The notes under the pieces: generated by a model
Told to the model about the DNA's origin: nothing
What the model saw: only the letters and a program-made list of their open reading frames with translations
Databases searched by the model: none
NCBI RefSeq assembly: GCF_002222595.2
Contig: NZ_CP022413.2
Location: forward strand, 2,186,001-2,250,000
Source: Blautia hansenii DSM 20583
GTDB lineage: Bacteria > Bacillota > Clostridia > Lachnospirales > Lachnospiraceae
Reading direction: 5' to 3'
DNA: 64,000 bases
Translations under genes and position numbers: made by a program
Shown: positions 53,191 through 61,407 of the stretch, one piece after another
Layout of the letters: each line of letters starts with the position of its first letter
Position numbering within the stretch: position 1 is the first letter of the stretch

Positions 53191-54349
53191 CTACTTCTTT
53201 TCCATCGTAGATATAAGTAAACAATTTTTCCATTGTCTCTGGGTCAATACTTCTTGGGTTAGAACCCGTACAAGCATCTCCAACTGCATTTTTTGCAATT
53301 TCACTGATTTTTTCTTTAAATTCGTCTTCCTTAATACCGAACTCTTTTAATGTATTCGGAATTCCCATGTAGTTATTTAACTCTACAATTCTGTTACACA
53401 GTGCGTCCACACTGGCTTCCAGTCCCAGATACGCAGCAATTGTCTCATAACGCTTCTTTGCTTCTGCTTCTTTTGCATTGTATTTAATAACATACGGCAG
53501 ATACATTGCATTTGCAAGACCATGTGTAATATGTCCTGTTGAGAAAGCAGCTCCTGTTTTATGCGCCATAGAGTGTACAATTCCCAGAAGCGCATTAGAA
53601 AATGCCATTCCTGCCAGACACTGACCATAGTGCATTTCTTCTCTGCTTGCCATATCTCCGTCATAAGATTTTGTAAGCTCATCATTGACAATCTGGATTG
53701 CTTTTAATGCCAGAGGGTCTGTAAATGTTCCATGTAAAGTAGAAACATAAGCTTCAATGGCATGTGTCAGAGCATCCATACCTGTATACGCAACTAAATG
53801 CTTTGGCATTGTCTCTGCCAGTTCCGGATCTACGATTGCCACATCCGGTGTAATATTAAAGTCAGCCAGAGGATATTTAATTCCCTTTGCATAATCTGTA
53901 ATAACGGAAAATGCAGTTACTTCTGTGGCTGTACCTGATGTAGACGGAATTGCACAGAATTTCGCTTTCTTACGAAGCTCCGGAAAACTAAACGGTGTGA
54001 GAATTTCCTCAAAAGTACATTCCGGATATTCGTAAAATACCCACATTGCCTTTGCCGCATCAATAGGAGAACCGCCGCCCATGGAAATAATCCAGTCCGG
54101 TTCAAATTCACGCATAAACTCTGCGCCTTTCATAACGGTCTCTACGGATGGATCCGGCTCTACATTTTCAAACAATTTTGTTTCAATACCTGCTTCTTTT
54201 AAATATGCTACTGCTTTATCAACAAATCCGAAGCGCTTCATGGAACCGCCGCCTAAAACCAATACTGCTTTTTTACCCTGTAATGTTTTCAGGTTTTCCA
54301 AAGAACCTTTTCCCCAGTATAAATCTCTTGGTAATGTAAATCTTGCCAT
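53183..54349 (-). CDS. Iron-containing alcohol dehydrogenase
   Basis: This 388-residue group III dehydrogenase reduces aldehydes with NAD(P)H to dispose of fermentation electrons. The cofactor loop is SMGGGSPIDAAKAMW. The iron ligands are in YTGMDALTHAIEAY (Asp, His) and GIVHSMAHKTGAAFSTGHIT (two His). It resembles butanol dehydrogenases. Upstream is a TTGACA/TACAAT promoter with tandem Rex-like boxes at the start point, which fits control by the NADH/NAD+ ratio. Confidence 0.93.
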   Translation of the reverse strand: MARFTLPRDLYWGKGSLENLKTLQGKKAVLVLGGGSMKRFGFVDKAVAYLKEAGIETKLFENVEPDPSVETVMKGAEFMREFEPDWIISMGGGSPIDAAKAMWVFYEYPECTFEEILTPFSFPELRKKAKFCAIPSTSGTATEVTAFSVITDYAKGIKYPLADFNITPDVAIVDPELAETMPKHLVAYTGMDALTHAIEAYVSTLHGTFTDPLALKAIQIVNDELTKSYDGDMASREEMHYGQCLAGMAFSNALLGIVHSMAHKTGAAFSTGHITHGLANAMYLPYVIKYNAKEAEAKKRYETIAAYLGLEASVDALCNRIVELNNYMGIPNTLKEFGIKEDEFKEKISEIAKNAVGDACTGSNPRSIDPETMEKLFTYIYDGKEVDF

Positions 54350-54371
54350 ATTGCTTCCTCCTTGAATTTAT

Positions 54372-54412
54372 GTTATTTTTTAATGTTATTTTTTTAACGT
54401 TATTTTTTTAAC
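54372..54412. promoter_or_regulatory. Tandem Rex-like operators
   Basis: GTTATTTTTTTAAC occurs at 54385-54398 and again at 54399-54412, and a degenerate GTTATTTTTTAAT lies at 54372-54384. On the minus strand each full copy (GTTAAAAAAATAAC) differs by one base from the Rex core GTTAA-N4-TTAAC. They overlap the predicted start site of the dehydrogenase gene. Confidence 0.55.
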
Positions 54413-54418
54413 GATTAA

Positions 54419-54446
54419 ATTGTATCATATATCATCTGAATGTCAA
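54419..54446 (-). promoter_or_regulatory. Promoter of the alcohol dehydrogenase gene
   Basis: On the minus strand TTGACA (54446-54441), 16 bases, TACAAT (54424-54419). Confidence 0.65.
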
Positions 54447-54529
54447 GATGTTTTATATATTTTTTATACTTTTTCACCTTTTTTCAGGATATGTATATCT
54501 TAAATAGAGAGGCTTTTAAGGAGTTTAAC

Positions 54530-55321
54530 ATGGCTTATAAAGTAATAATCGATGCCGGACACGGGGGAGCCGATTTTGGCGCTACCTACAACGGCAGAAA
54601 GGAAAAAGACGATAATCTAGATTTGGCGCTGGCAGTGGGAAATATCCTGTCCCAAAACGGTATTGATGTAGTCTATACCCGTACCACAGATGTATACCAG
54701 ACACCTTTTGAAAAAGCAGCTCTTGCCAACGAAGCAGGCGCTGATTTTTTCATTTCTTTTCACCGCAATTCCAGCCCTAAGTCCAATCAATATGAAGGCG
54801 TTGAAACTTTGGTATACGACAAATCCGGTGAAAAGCTGGATATGGCAGAAAATATTAACGGTGCTTTGGGCGAACTGGGCTTTCGAGAAATCGGCGTAAA
54901 GGCACGCCCCGGTCTGGTGGTTCTTCGAAGAACAAAAATGCCTGCTGTTTTAATTGAAACAGGATTTTTGAATACAGATGCCGATAATGAACGTTTTGAC
55001 ACACAATTTTCTGAAATTGCACAGGCGATTTCTTCTGCAATTTTAGGAACTTTAGATGAAGAAACTTTAGAAAATCAAACAGCAACTCAAGATGATTTCT
55101 ACCGCGTGCAAACAGGCAGTTTCCGAAATAGGGAACATGCAAACAATATGCTCTATACCTTACAGGCTCAGGGATATCCTGCCTTTCTTTTATACGAAGA
55201 CGGCTTGTTCAAGGTACAGGTAGGTGCATACAAGAACCTTTCCAATGCAGTGAAAATGGAACAGGCTCTCAGAAAATCCGGTTACAGTACTTGGATTGTC
55301 TCCGGTCCTGCCTCCTACTAA
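54530..55321 (+). CDS. N-acetylmuramoyl-L-alanine amidase with SPOR domain, no signal peptide (CwlC-like)
   Basis: This 263-residue zinc amidase cleaves the lactyl-peptide bond of peptidoglycan. The Amidase_3 domain (about 1-180) has VIIDAGHGGADFGA with the first zinc His, a Glu in NGRKEKDDNLDL, FISFHRNS and LIETGFLNT. A SPOR domain ends the protein (DFYRVQTGSFRNREHA, LFKVQVGAYKNLSNA). The start is ATG at 54530 with AAGGAG six bases upstream. Lack of a signal peptide and this size match the sporulation enzyme CwlC, which acts in mother-cell lysis; this suggests a late sporulation role. Confidence 0.9.
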   Translation: MAYKVIIDAGHGGADFGATYNGRKEKDDNLDLALAVGNILSQNGIDVVYTRTTDVYQTPFEKAALANEAGADFFISFHRNSSPKSNQYEGVETLVYDKSGEKLDMAENINGALGELGFREIGVKARPGLVVLRRTKMPAVLIETGFLNTDADNERFDTQFSEIAQAISSAILGTLDEETLENQTATQDDFYRVQTGSFRNREHANNMLYTLQAQGYPAFLLYEDGLFKVQVGAYKNLSNAVKMEQALRKSGYSTWIVSGPASY

Positions 55322-55329
55322 AAAGCCAA

Positions 55330-55380
55330 AAGAAGATTTATGGATTTCCCTTTTTATCTGAAAATCTATAAATCTTCTTA
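55330..55380. terminator. Bidirectional terminator between the amidase and mgsA
   Basis: AGAAGATTTAT-GGATTT pairs with AAATC-TATAAATCTTCT in a long, nearly complete hairpin. Confidence 0.65.
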
Positions 55381-55392
55381 CTATAAGCTTCT

Positions 55393-55866
55393 TTACATAG
55401 ACTCTGCTCTGTCTTCTACATTCTTATTAAAATTAATCACTTCGTGGTCATATTCTGTATCCATATAAATGGATTTAATCATAAAATCCGCTGTGGCTTT
55501 ATTCACCGCCATAGGAATATCATACACCTGTGCAATACGCATCAGCGCTTTTACATCGGGGTCATGAGGCTGTGCTGTCAAAGGATCAGAGAAAAATACA
55601 ATAAAATCAATGACTCCTTCTACAATTTTAGCGCCAATCTGCTGGTCCCCGCCTAGAGGACCGCTGTTATAGCCTTTGATACAAAGTCCTGCTTTGTCTG
55701 CAATCAATCTGGACGTTGTACCTGTTCCGTATAAATTATGATTTTTTAAAATATCGTAGTTATCCTTACACCATTGGATAAGCTTTGGCTTTTCATTGTC
55801 ATGGGCAATCAGGGCAATATTCTTTTTCTTTCCAATTGTAAATGTTACATATTCGTTTGTTATCAT
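55393..55866 (-). CDS. mgsA: Methylglyoxal synthase
   Basis: This 157-residue enzyme converts dihydroxyacetone phosphate to methylglyoxal and phosphate, a bypass used when phosphate is short. Phosphate-site and catalytic segments are NIALIAHDNEKPKL, GTGTTSRLIADKAG, NSGPLGGDQQIGAKI and VFFSDPLTAQPHDPDV, with Asp in the last two. I prefer the ATG at 55866: the promoter places the start point at about 55899, so the ORF ATG at 55896 would have almost no leader. Confidence 0.93.
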   Translation of the reverse strand: MITNEYVTFTIGKKKNIALIAHDNEKPKLIQWCKDNYDILKNHNLYGTGTTSRLIADKAGLCIKGYNSGPLGGDQQIGAKIVEGVIDFIVFFSDPLTAQPHDPDVKALMRIAQVYDIPMAVNKATADFMIKSIYMDTEYDHEVINFNKNVEDRAESM

Positions 55867-55905
55867 CTGAAAGACCGCCTTTCTGAATTTTTTCATCTCC
55901 TGCTC

Positions 55906-55934
55906 AGTTTATCATATTTTTCTTGTTCTCTCAA
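55906..55934 (-). promoter_or_regulatory. Promoter of mgsA, overlapping the divergent promoter
   Basis: On the minus strand TTGAGA (55934-55929), 17 bases, TAAACT (55911-55906). Its spacer contains the -35 of the divergent lipid-kinase promoter. Confidence 0.6.
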
Positions 55935-55951
55935 CGTGAAACTGCTACAAT
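55923..55951 (+). promoter_or_regulatory. Promoter of the lipid kinase operon
   Basis: TTGTTC (55923-55928), 17 bases, TACAAT (55946-55951). Its -35 touches that of mgsA, so both cannot be filled at once. Confidence 0.6.
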
Positions 55952-55986
55952 GTAACCAAAACAAAAGAAAACGCAGGTAAAAACAC

Positions 55987-56910
55987 ATGTATTACTTTAT
56001 TATAAATCCTCACTCAAAATCCGGATATGGCATGTCTATCTGGAAAAGGGCTGAGGCGATTTTGAAGGAACGGGAAGTTTCTTATGAAGCCCGTTTCACT
56101 GAATATACAGGACATGCTAAAAAGCTTGCCGAACAAATTGCCAATCTCTCCCGCCCCTGTACTTTAGGTGTATTAGGCGGTGACGGAACCTTAAATGAGG
56201 TAATAAACGGTTTGGCCGAAACAGACTTTTCCCACATTACGCTGGGTTATCTTCCCACCGGCTCCGGCAATGATTTTGCAAGAGCTTTAAATCTCTCTTG
56301 CGATGTAGAAAAATGTATGGATGCTATTTTGTCTCCGTCCCAGTGTACTGCTGTGGACATAGGTCTTGCCCGTACCCAGGAAAGCTCCCGCTATTTTCTT
56401 GTAAGCAGCGGCATTGGCTACGATGCAGATATCTGCCGTAAGGTAATGGTTTCCCCTTTAAAAAAAGCAATGAATAAAATACATCTGGGAAAACTGACTT
56501 ACGTTTTGATTGCATTAAAGCTTTTAATCCTATATAAAGCATGCCCTGTCTCTGTTCGTATGGACAAGAAAGAAACGGCCTCCTTATCTAAATTTTTCTT
56601 CATCACAGGAATGAACATGCCTTATGAAGGGGGCGGTGTAAAATTTTGTCCAAAGGCAGACTTTCAAGATAATCTGCTGGATATCTGTATGGTTGGAAAT
56701 TTATCAAAGCTGAAAATACTGGCTCTTTTCCCCACTGCCTTTGTGGGAAAACACGGACGTTTTCAAGGTGTTACGCTCACAAGCTGCAAACGAATTGATA
56801 TTTCCAGCAAATCCCCTCTCCCCATTCATTGTGACGGAGAGTCGCTGGGAGTGGCAGACCATTTAACCTTGCAGTCTGCCGGAAAACAGATTAACGTTAT
56901 TCTCAAATAA
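55987..56910 (+). CDS. Diacylglycerol kinase-family lipid kinase
   Basis: This 307-residue soluble lipid kinase of the DgkB/YegS group phosphorylates diacylglycerol or a related lipid. The nucleotide loop is LGVLGGDGTLNEVINGL and PTGSGNDFARAL follows; the metal site is around ISSGIGYDADICR and NMPYEGGGVKFCPKADFQD. It is followed after 16 bases by a glycerophosphodiesterase gene, so the pair may recycle membrane lipids. Confidence 0.92.
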   Translation: MYYFIINPHSKSGYGMSIWKRAEAILKEREVSYEARFTEYTGHAKKLAEQIANLSRPCTLGVLGGDGTLNEVINGLAETDFSHITLGYLPTGSGNDFARALNLSCDVEKCMDAILSPSQCTAVDIGLARTQESSRYFLVSSGIGYDADICRKVMVSPLKKAMNKIHLGKLTYVLIALKLLILYKACPVSVRMDKKETASLSKFFFITGMNMPYEGGGVKFCPKADFQDNLLDICMVGNLSKLKILALFPTAFVGKHGRFQGVTLTSCKRIDISSKSPLPIHCDGESLGVADHLTLQSAGKQINVILK

Positions 56911-56926
56911 GAAACAGGTGAAAATT

Positions 56927-57751
56927 ATGGAAAAAATACTAATGATTTTTGTGCTTCTGCTGTGTATTTATATTTTAGGAACCTTGCCCCGCTTTACCAG
57001 AAAGAAAGAAACCAAGACATTTTGTCACTGTCTGTTTGCGCACAGAGGACTGTTTACCCCTGACCAGCGCATCCCCGAAAATTCTATGAGAGCTTTTCAG
57101 GAGGCAGTACGGCATGGGTACGGCATTGAGCTTGATATTCAAAGAACAAAGGATAATCAAATTGTTGTTTTTCATGACCATACCTTATCACGGATGTGCG
57201 GTATTGACCTTCCCGTATGCGAACTCACTTACAAGGAACTGCAAAAGCTTACGCTTATGAATTCTACGGAAAAAATTCCTCTTTTTCAGGACGTTTTAGA
57301 CCTTGTAAACGGACAGGTTCCTTTATTGATAGAAATTAAACTTCCCACTGTGAAAACCCTTACCTGCCGTCTGGCTGATGAACTGCTGCAAAATTATTCC
57401 GGCAAATATTGTATTGAGTCCTTTAATCCTCTTGCTCTGCGCTGGTACAAGAAAAACCGCAAGGAAATTATCAGAGGACAGCTCTCTGCCAATTTAACAA
57501 GACCGGTTGCCGAGGGCGGATATTTTTTGAGCTTTCTTGTAAAATATCTTTTGCTGAACTTTTTAGGAAAACCTGATTTTATTTCTTACTGTTATAAAGA
57601 CCGATATAATATCAGCTTTCTTTTGCAGAAATATATTTACAAAACCCCTGTTTTTGCGTGGACGGTACGTTCTTCTATGGTCTTTAAAAAGCAAAAAGAC
57701 TGTTTTGACTCCATTATTTTTGACAGCTTTATCCCTGCAAAAGAATGTTAA
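56927..57751 (+). CDS. Membrane-anchored glycerophosphodiester phosphodiesterase
   Basis: This 274-residue enzyme cleaves glycerophosphodiesters (lipid or teichoic acid fragments) to glycerol-3-phosphate. An N-terminal membrane helix (ILMIFVLLLCIYILG) leads to the GDPD barrel: FAHRGLFTPDQRIPENSMRAF (metal-site His/Arg/Glu), IELDIQRTKDNQIVVFHDHTL (catalytic Glu, Asp, His) and LLIEIKLP. ATG at 56927 follows AGGTGA; GTG at 56918 is an alternative start. It is in an operon with the lipid kinase. Confidence 0.92.
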   Translation: MEKILMIFVLLLCIYILGTLPRFTRKKETKTFCHCLFAHRGLFTPDQRIPENSMRAFQEAVRHGYGIELDIQRTKDNQIVVFHDHTLSRMCGIDLPVCELTYKELQKLTLMNSTEKIPLFQDVLDLVNGQVPLLIEIKLPTVKTLTCRLADELLQNYSGKYCIESFNPLALRWYKKNRKEIIRGQLSANLTRPVAEGGYFLSFLVKYLLLNFLGKPDFISYCYKDRYNISFLLQKYIYKTPVFAWTVRSSMVFKKQKDCFDSIIFDSFIPAKEC

Positions 57752-57825
57752 AATGCAAGATTTTCCTAATATTTTTCTAATAAGATAAACATATTCTTTA
57801 ATTTATTAAACAAATGTAAATTGCG

Positions 57826-57854
57826 TTGTTATCCTATATTTGCTGTGCTATAAT
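57826..57854 (+). promoter_or_regulatory. Promoter of the PAP2 gene
   Basis: TTGTTA (57826-57831), 17 bases, a perfect TATAAT (57849-57854). Confidence 0.6.
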
Positions 57855-57901
57855 AGCTCAAAGAATGATATGAATATTCTGAAAGAATGTGAGGTGAGAT
57901 T

Positions 57902-58546
57902 TTGGAATTCCTGAAAAAATATAAGCATACCTTGATTATTCCGATTTACGGTATTTTCTACATGCTTGCTTTCGGATACGTAGAACAGCGGAAAGTTCCC
58001 ATTAATATTATTCACATGAAAATCGATGATTATATTCCCTTTTGTGAATACTTTATTATTCCCTATCTTCTATGGTTTGCATACGTTGCCGTAACTGTAT
58101 TTTATTTTGCTTTTATCAATAAAAACAAGCAGGAATACTGGCAGTTTATTTTAACATTGGGAATAGGAATGACTCTATTTATTGTAGTTTCTCTTATTTA
58201 TCCCAACGGACAAAATTTAAGGCCTGAATTAACAGGAGACGGTATTTTTATTCAACTGGTACAGTATCTTTATACGATTGATACACCAACCAATATTTTG
58301 CCCAGCATTCATGTATTTAACTCCATCGCATGCTGTATTGCAGTTTTTCATCACAAGCCTTTCCAAAAACGAAAGGTGCTGCTTACCGGCACTGCTGTTT
58401 TAACTACATTGATTGTTCTGGCAACTGTATTCTTAAAACAACATACTCTTGTAGATGTCATCGCTGCCGCAGCGCTTAACCTTGTATGTTATCAGCTTCT
58501 CTATAAGCCCAGAGCTGTACATGCAGAAAAGCCGGCAAGAGTATAA
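57902..58546 (+). CDS. PAP2-superfamily membrane phosphatase-like protein
   Basis: This 214-residue protein has about six membrane helices. PAP2 motifs appear late: LPSIHVFNSIA (the SxH motif) and LKQHTLVDVIAAAAL (His and Asp). The first motif is weak (YPNGQNLRPEL region). It may hydrolyse phosphatidic acid or undecaprenyl pyrophosphate. The TTG start has GAGGTGA six bases upstream. It is monocistronic and ends at a strong hairpin. Confidence 0.85.
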   Translation: MEFLKKYKHTLIIPIYGIFYMLAFGYVEQRKVPINIIHMKIDDYIPFCEYFIIPYLLWFAYVAVTVFYFAFINKNKQEYWQFILTLGIGMTLFIVVSLIYPNGQNLRPELTGDGIFIQLVQYLYTIDTPTNILPSIHVFNSIACCIAVFHHKPFQKRKVLLTGTAVLTTLIVLATVFLKQHTLVDVIAAAALNLVCYQLLYKPRAVHAEKPARV

Positions 58547-58603
58547 AAAGTGACTGTCGCATTCATACATATCTTAAATGTTTAAAGCGACAGCCACTTT
58601 TTT
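58547..58603. terminator. Bidirectional terminator with CTGTCGC core
   Basis: AAAAGTGACTGTCGC pairs with GCGACAGCCACTTTT with one mismatch across a 26-base loop. T runs lie on both sides. Confidence 0.75.
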
Positions 58604-58617
58604 GTTATTTTAGGAAA

Positions 58618-59634
58618 TTAATTAAATCCATAGAATTTTTGTGCTACTTTATACAAGGTAACAGAAAGACGTCTTCCGCTTCTTCCCGGAAGGTTTACGC
58701 CCCTTCCTAAAACACTCATATAAAGCTTTCTGTAAATGTGAATATCTGCACTTCTTAAATATCTCCAAAGTTCTTTTTTCTTCTCCAGATTTTCCTCCGT
58801 ACCGGAACGAATTAACATAATAGAAGATACTGCCATAATAATATCCAGATATTTCAGCATATATCTTCGTGTGTTTTTATCTGTAACTTTTTCTTCGGAA
58901 ATAATGTCAATCATCAGGCGATTGACTAAAAGCTGCTGGTCAATTCGGCGTATCATAACAGTCTCATTTACAGACTGGTCGTTTCTTCCGATGAAATAAC
59001 GATAAAAGTTCACATCCATATAATACATGGTTTTTACATAAGGCAATGGCTTATATACAAAGATATTATCCACATAAAAAGTATGCTTTGGCAGCTCTAA
59101 TTTACATTCTCTTAAAAGCTCTGTCCGGTAAATAACAGAGTGCATTAAAATATACTTTCCGATAGGCATTCTGCCCATTTCTTTCCATGTAAATATCTTG
59201 CCTTCCGGTATATAATTTTTATATTTCATGACCTTTTTATGCTTTGCGCCCTGCTTTTCGTACACAAAGTTGCTTATCATCATGTCCAGTGTTTCCGGTC
59301 CTGCAATAATCTCCAAAAGCTTATCAAGAATTGCATGATAGGCTTCTTTATTTACCCAGTCATCACTGTCTACAACCTTAAAATAAAAGCCTGTTGCATT
59401 TCGAAGTCCGGCATTTACCGCCTCTCCGTGCCCTCCGTTTTCCTGATGAATTGCCTTTACAATATTCGGATATTTCGCAGCGTATTCATCTGCAATCTTT
59501 GCTGTATCATCCTTAGAACCGTCATCCACAATCAAAATTTCCACTAAATCTCCGCCCTCTAAAAGAGAGTCTACACAATTTCTCATATAATCCTGTGAGT
59601 TGTAACAAGGCACAGCAATGGATAATAACTTCAT
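58618..59634 (-). CDS. Family 2 glycosyltransferase
   Basis: This 338-residue GT-A enzyme transfers a sugar, probably in envelope glycan synthesis. It has LLSIAVPCYNSQDYMRNCVDS, EILIVDDGSKDDTAKIAD and FKVVDSDDWVNKEAY, with the DxD-like metal site in the last. A long basic C-terminal part follows (RKLYMSVLGRGVNLPGRSG). No membrane helix is obvious. It begins immediately after the mutY stop codon. The acceptor is unknown. Confidence 0.9.
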   Translation of the reverse strand: MKLLSIAVPCYNSQDYMRNCVDSLLEGGDLVEILIVDDGSKDDTAKIADEYAAKYPNIVKAIHQENGGHGEAVNAGLRNATGFYFKVVDSDDWVNKEAYHAILDKLLEIIAGPETLDMMISNFVYEKQGAKHKKVMKYKNYIPEGKIFTWKEMGRMPIGKYILMHSVIYRTELLRECKLELPKHTFYVDNIFVYKPLPYVKTMYYMDVNFYRYFIGRNDQSVNETVMIRRIDQQLLVNRLMIDIISEEKVTDKNTRRYMLKYLDIIMAVSSIMLIRSGTEENLEKKKELWRYLRSADIHIYRKLYMSVLGRGVNLPGRSGRRLSVTLYKVAQKFYGFN

Positions 59635-60687
59635 CTAAAAGTCCTCCTCAATGTACTTTCTATATGCTGAAAACGCAGAAGGAATAGGATATTTCTTTTT
59701 TGAATTTTTTTTGTCTGCAAATATCAATTCTCCCACTTGTTTTTCTTCCGTAGATGCCACTTTAATCAAATATCCCTTCATGTGCCATTCTACATGAGAA
59801 AAAATATGCTTTGAGCTTCCTGCCTCTTTAATATAAACAGGCATCAGCTTCATGTCCTCTACACAGCGTATGGCTTCCTCTCGAGTCAGGTAGCCCGCTC
59901 TGTTCGGAAGCTCATAAAGTCCTGCCAAAAGCCCGCTTTCGGGACGCTTTTGTATGGCAAATTCTTGTCCGTTTTGAATAATCAATACGGTTTTTTCTTC
60001 TATTTTTCTGGGCTTTTTTGCCGCCTTTTTCGGATATTCCAAAACAGTATCATGGGCTCTTGCCATGCAAAATTCTGCCACAGGACAACATTCACATTTT
60101 GCCATACCATTAGGCACACAAACCGTTGCCCCAAGCTCCATTAAGCTTTGATTAAAAGCGCCGGGAGCATGAACAGGCATGATTTTTTCCAAATTTTTTT
60201 CCATTTCCCGCTTTGTAGACTGTTTTAAAATATCAGAGGGATTTTCCGTAATTCTGGTAATCACACGAAGTACATTCCCATCTACCGCAGGCTTTGAAAT
60301 TCCGTAAGCAATGGATGCAACTGCCCCTGCCGTATAGCTTCCAATTCCCGAAAGGCTTAACAGTTTTTCATAATCAGCCGGCAGCTTTCCGTCATAAAAT
60401 TCCATCACTTCTCTGGCTGCTTTCTGCATATTTTTCACTCGATTATAATATCCAAGCCCTTCCCAGAGCTTCAACAATCTTTCTTCCGGACACTCTGCCA
60501 AATCCTTAATTTCAGGTAATGCTTCTATAAATCTTGCGTAATAACCCTTTACCGCTTCTACTCTGGTTTGCTGAAGCATAATCTCTGAAATCCACACATG
60601 GTAAGGGGTAGATTCATCTCTCCATGGTAAGCTTCTTTTATTCTTCTCATACCAGATAAGCAAAGGCTCTACAATCTGTTCTAACAT
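59635..60687 (-). CDS. mutY: A/G-specific adenine DNA glycosylase
   Basis: This 350-residue repair enzyme removes adenine paired with 8-oxoguanine. It shows LPWRDESTPYHVWISEIMLQQTRV (catalytic Glu), the helix-hairpin-helix LSGIGSYTAGAVASIAYG followed by VDGNVLRV (catalytic Asp), the [4Fe-4S] cysteines (VCVPNGMAKCECCPVAEFC) and a C-terminal NUDIX-like domain (FAIQKRPESGLLAGLYELP). The glycosyltransferase gene is abutted downstream. Confidence 0.94.
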   Translation of the reverse strand: MLEQIVEPLLIWYEKNKRSLPWRDESTPYHVWISEIMLQQTRVEAVKGYYARFIEALPEIKDLAECPEERLLKLWEGLGYYNRVKNMQKAAREVMEFYDGKLPADYEKLLSLSGIGSYTAGAVASIAYGISKPAVDGNVLRVITRITENPSDILKQSTKREMEKNLEKIMPVHAPGAFNQSLMELGATVCVPNGMAKCECCPVAEFCMARAHDTVLEYPKKAAKKPRKIEEKTVLIIQNGQEFAIQKRPESGLLAGLYELPNRAGYLTREEAIRCVEDMKLMPVYIKEAGSSKHIFSHVEWHMKGYLIKVASTEEKQVGELIFADKKNSKKKYPIPSAFSAYRKYIEEDF

Positions 60688-60723
60688 ATTTGCTCCTGTT
60701 TGTTTTCTGTTTTCAGTATATTT

Positions 60724-61407
60724 TTATTCTAAGTAAACCCTAACAGGTTTTGCAAGATTTATCAAGTCTTTTCTTACAATACAATCGTATGCGAGAATAT
60801 GAACGCCTGCTTTTTCTGCTGTTTTTAATGCCTCGGCAAATTCAGGATGCGTATCACGATTAGGTGTAAAATAATCCACATTTTCCATCTGAATAACAAA
60901 TATCAGATACGCTTCATATCCCTCTTTTATACATTTTTCCAGCTCCTGTATGTGTTTTACTCCTCGCTGTGTAGGTGCATCGGGAAATCTTACAACATTA
61001 TTTTCCTCCAGCGTAACTCCCTTTACTTCCATGAAAATTTTTCTTTCTCCGCTTTCTATATACAAGTCAAATCGAGAATTTCCGTACACAACTTCCCGCC
61101 GAACTTTTGCTTCCTTTCCAAAGAGATTTCCCTCTTTTAACCATTCCTCTACTACCTTATTTGGAATTTGTGAGTCCATGTTAATCAGACGATTTCCCTT
61201 TTCCACTGCAATTAAATCATACTTTGTTTTTCGCTTTGGATTATCACTTTCCTCCAAAAAAACAAGGGCGCCGGGAACTAATAATTCCCGACAGCGCCCT
61301 GTATTTTTCACATGGCAGACTTCCTCTTTTCCGTTTATTTCCACATGGGCAATAAACCGATTTGGACGTTTCTGAAAAATCCCCTGTTCTACCTTGTTAT
61401 ATTTCAT
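60724..61407 (-). CDS. sfsA: SfsA family nuclease-like protein
   Basis: This 227-residue SfsA protein was first named for sugar fermentation stimulation. It has an OB-like N-terminal part (NRFIAHVEINGKEEVCHVKN) and a PD-(D/E)XK-type core (RFDLYIESGERKIFMEVKGVTL), then FPDAPTQRGVKHIQEL. The nuclease role is suggested by the fold. Its ATG overlaps the NagD-like gene stop by four bases. Confidence 0.94.
   Translation of the reverse strand: MKYNKVEQGIFQKRPNRFIAHVEINGKEEVCHVKNTGRCRELLVPGALVFLEESDNPKRKTKYDLIAVEKGNRLINMDSQIPNKVVEEWLKEGNLFGKEAKVRREVVYGNSRFDLYIESGERKIFMEVKGVTLEENNVVRFPDAPTQRGVKHIQELEKCIKEGYEAYLIFVIQMENVDYFTPNRDTHPEFAEALKTAEKAGVHILAYDCIVRKDLINLAKPVRVYLE

Noticed and set aside
54481..54510. 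SigK-type promoter before the amidase gene
   Set aside because: GTATATCTTA is only loosely like the SigK -10 and the -35 is not convincing; too weak to list.
54440..54529. Upstream extension of the amidase ORF as a signal peptide
   Set aside because: The extra 30 residues lack a ribosome site, and they overlap the divergent dehydrogenase promoter; AAGGAG points to 54530.
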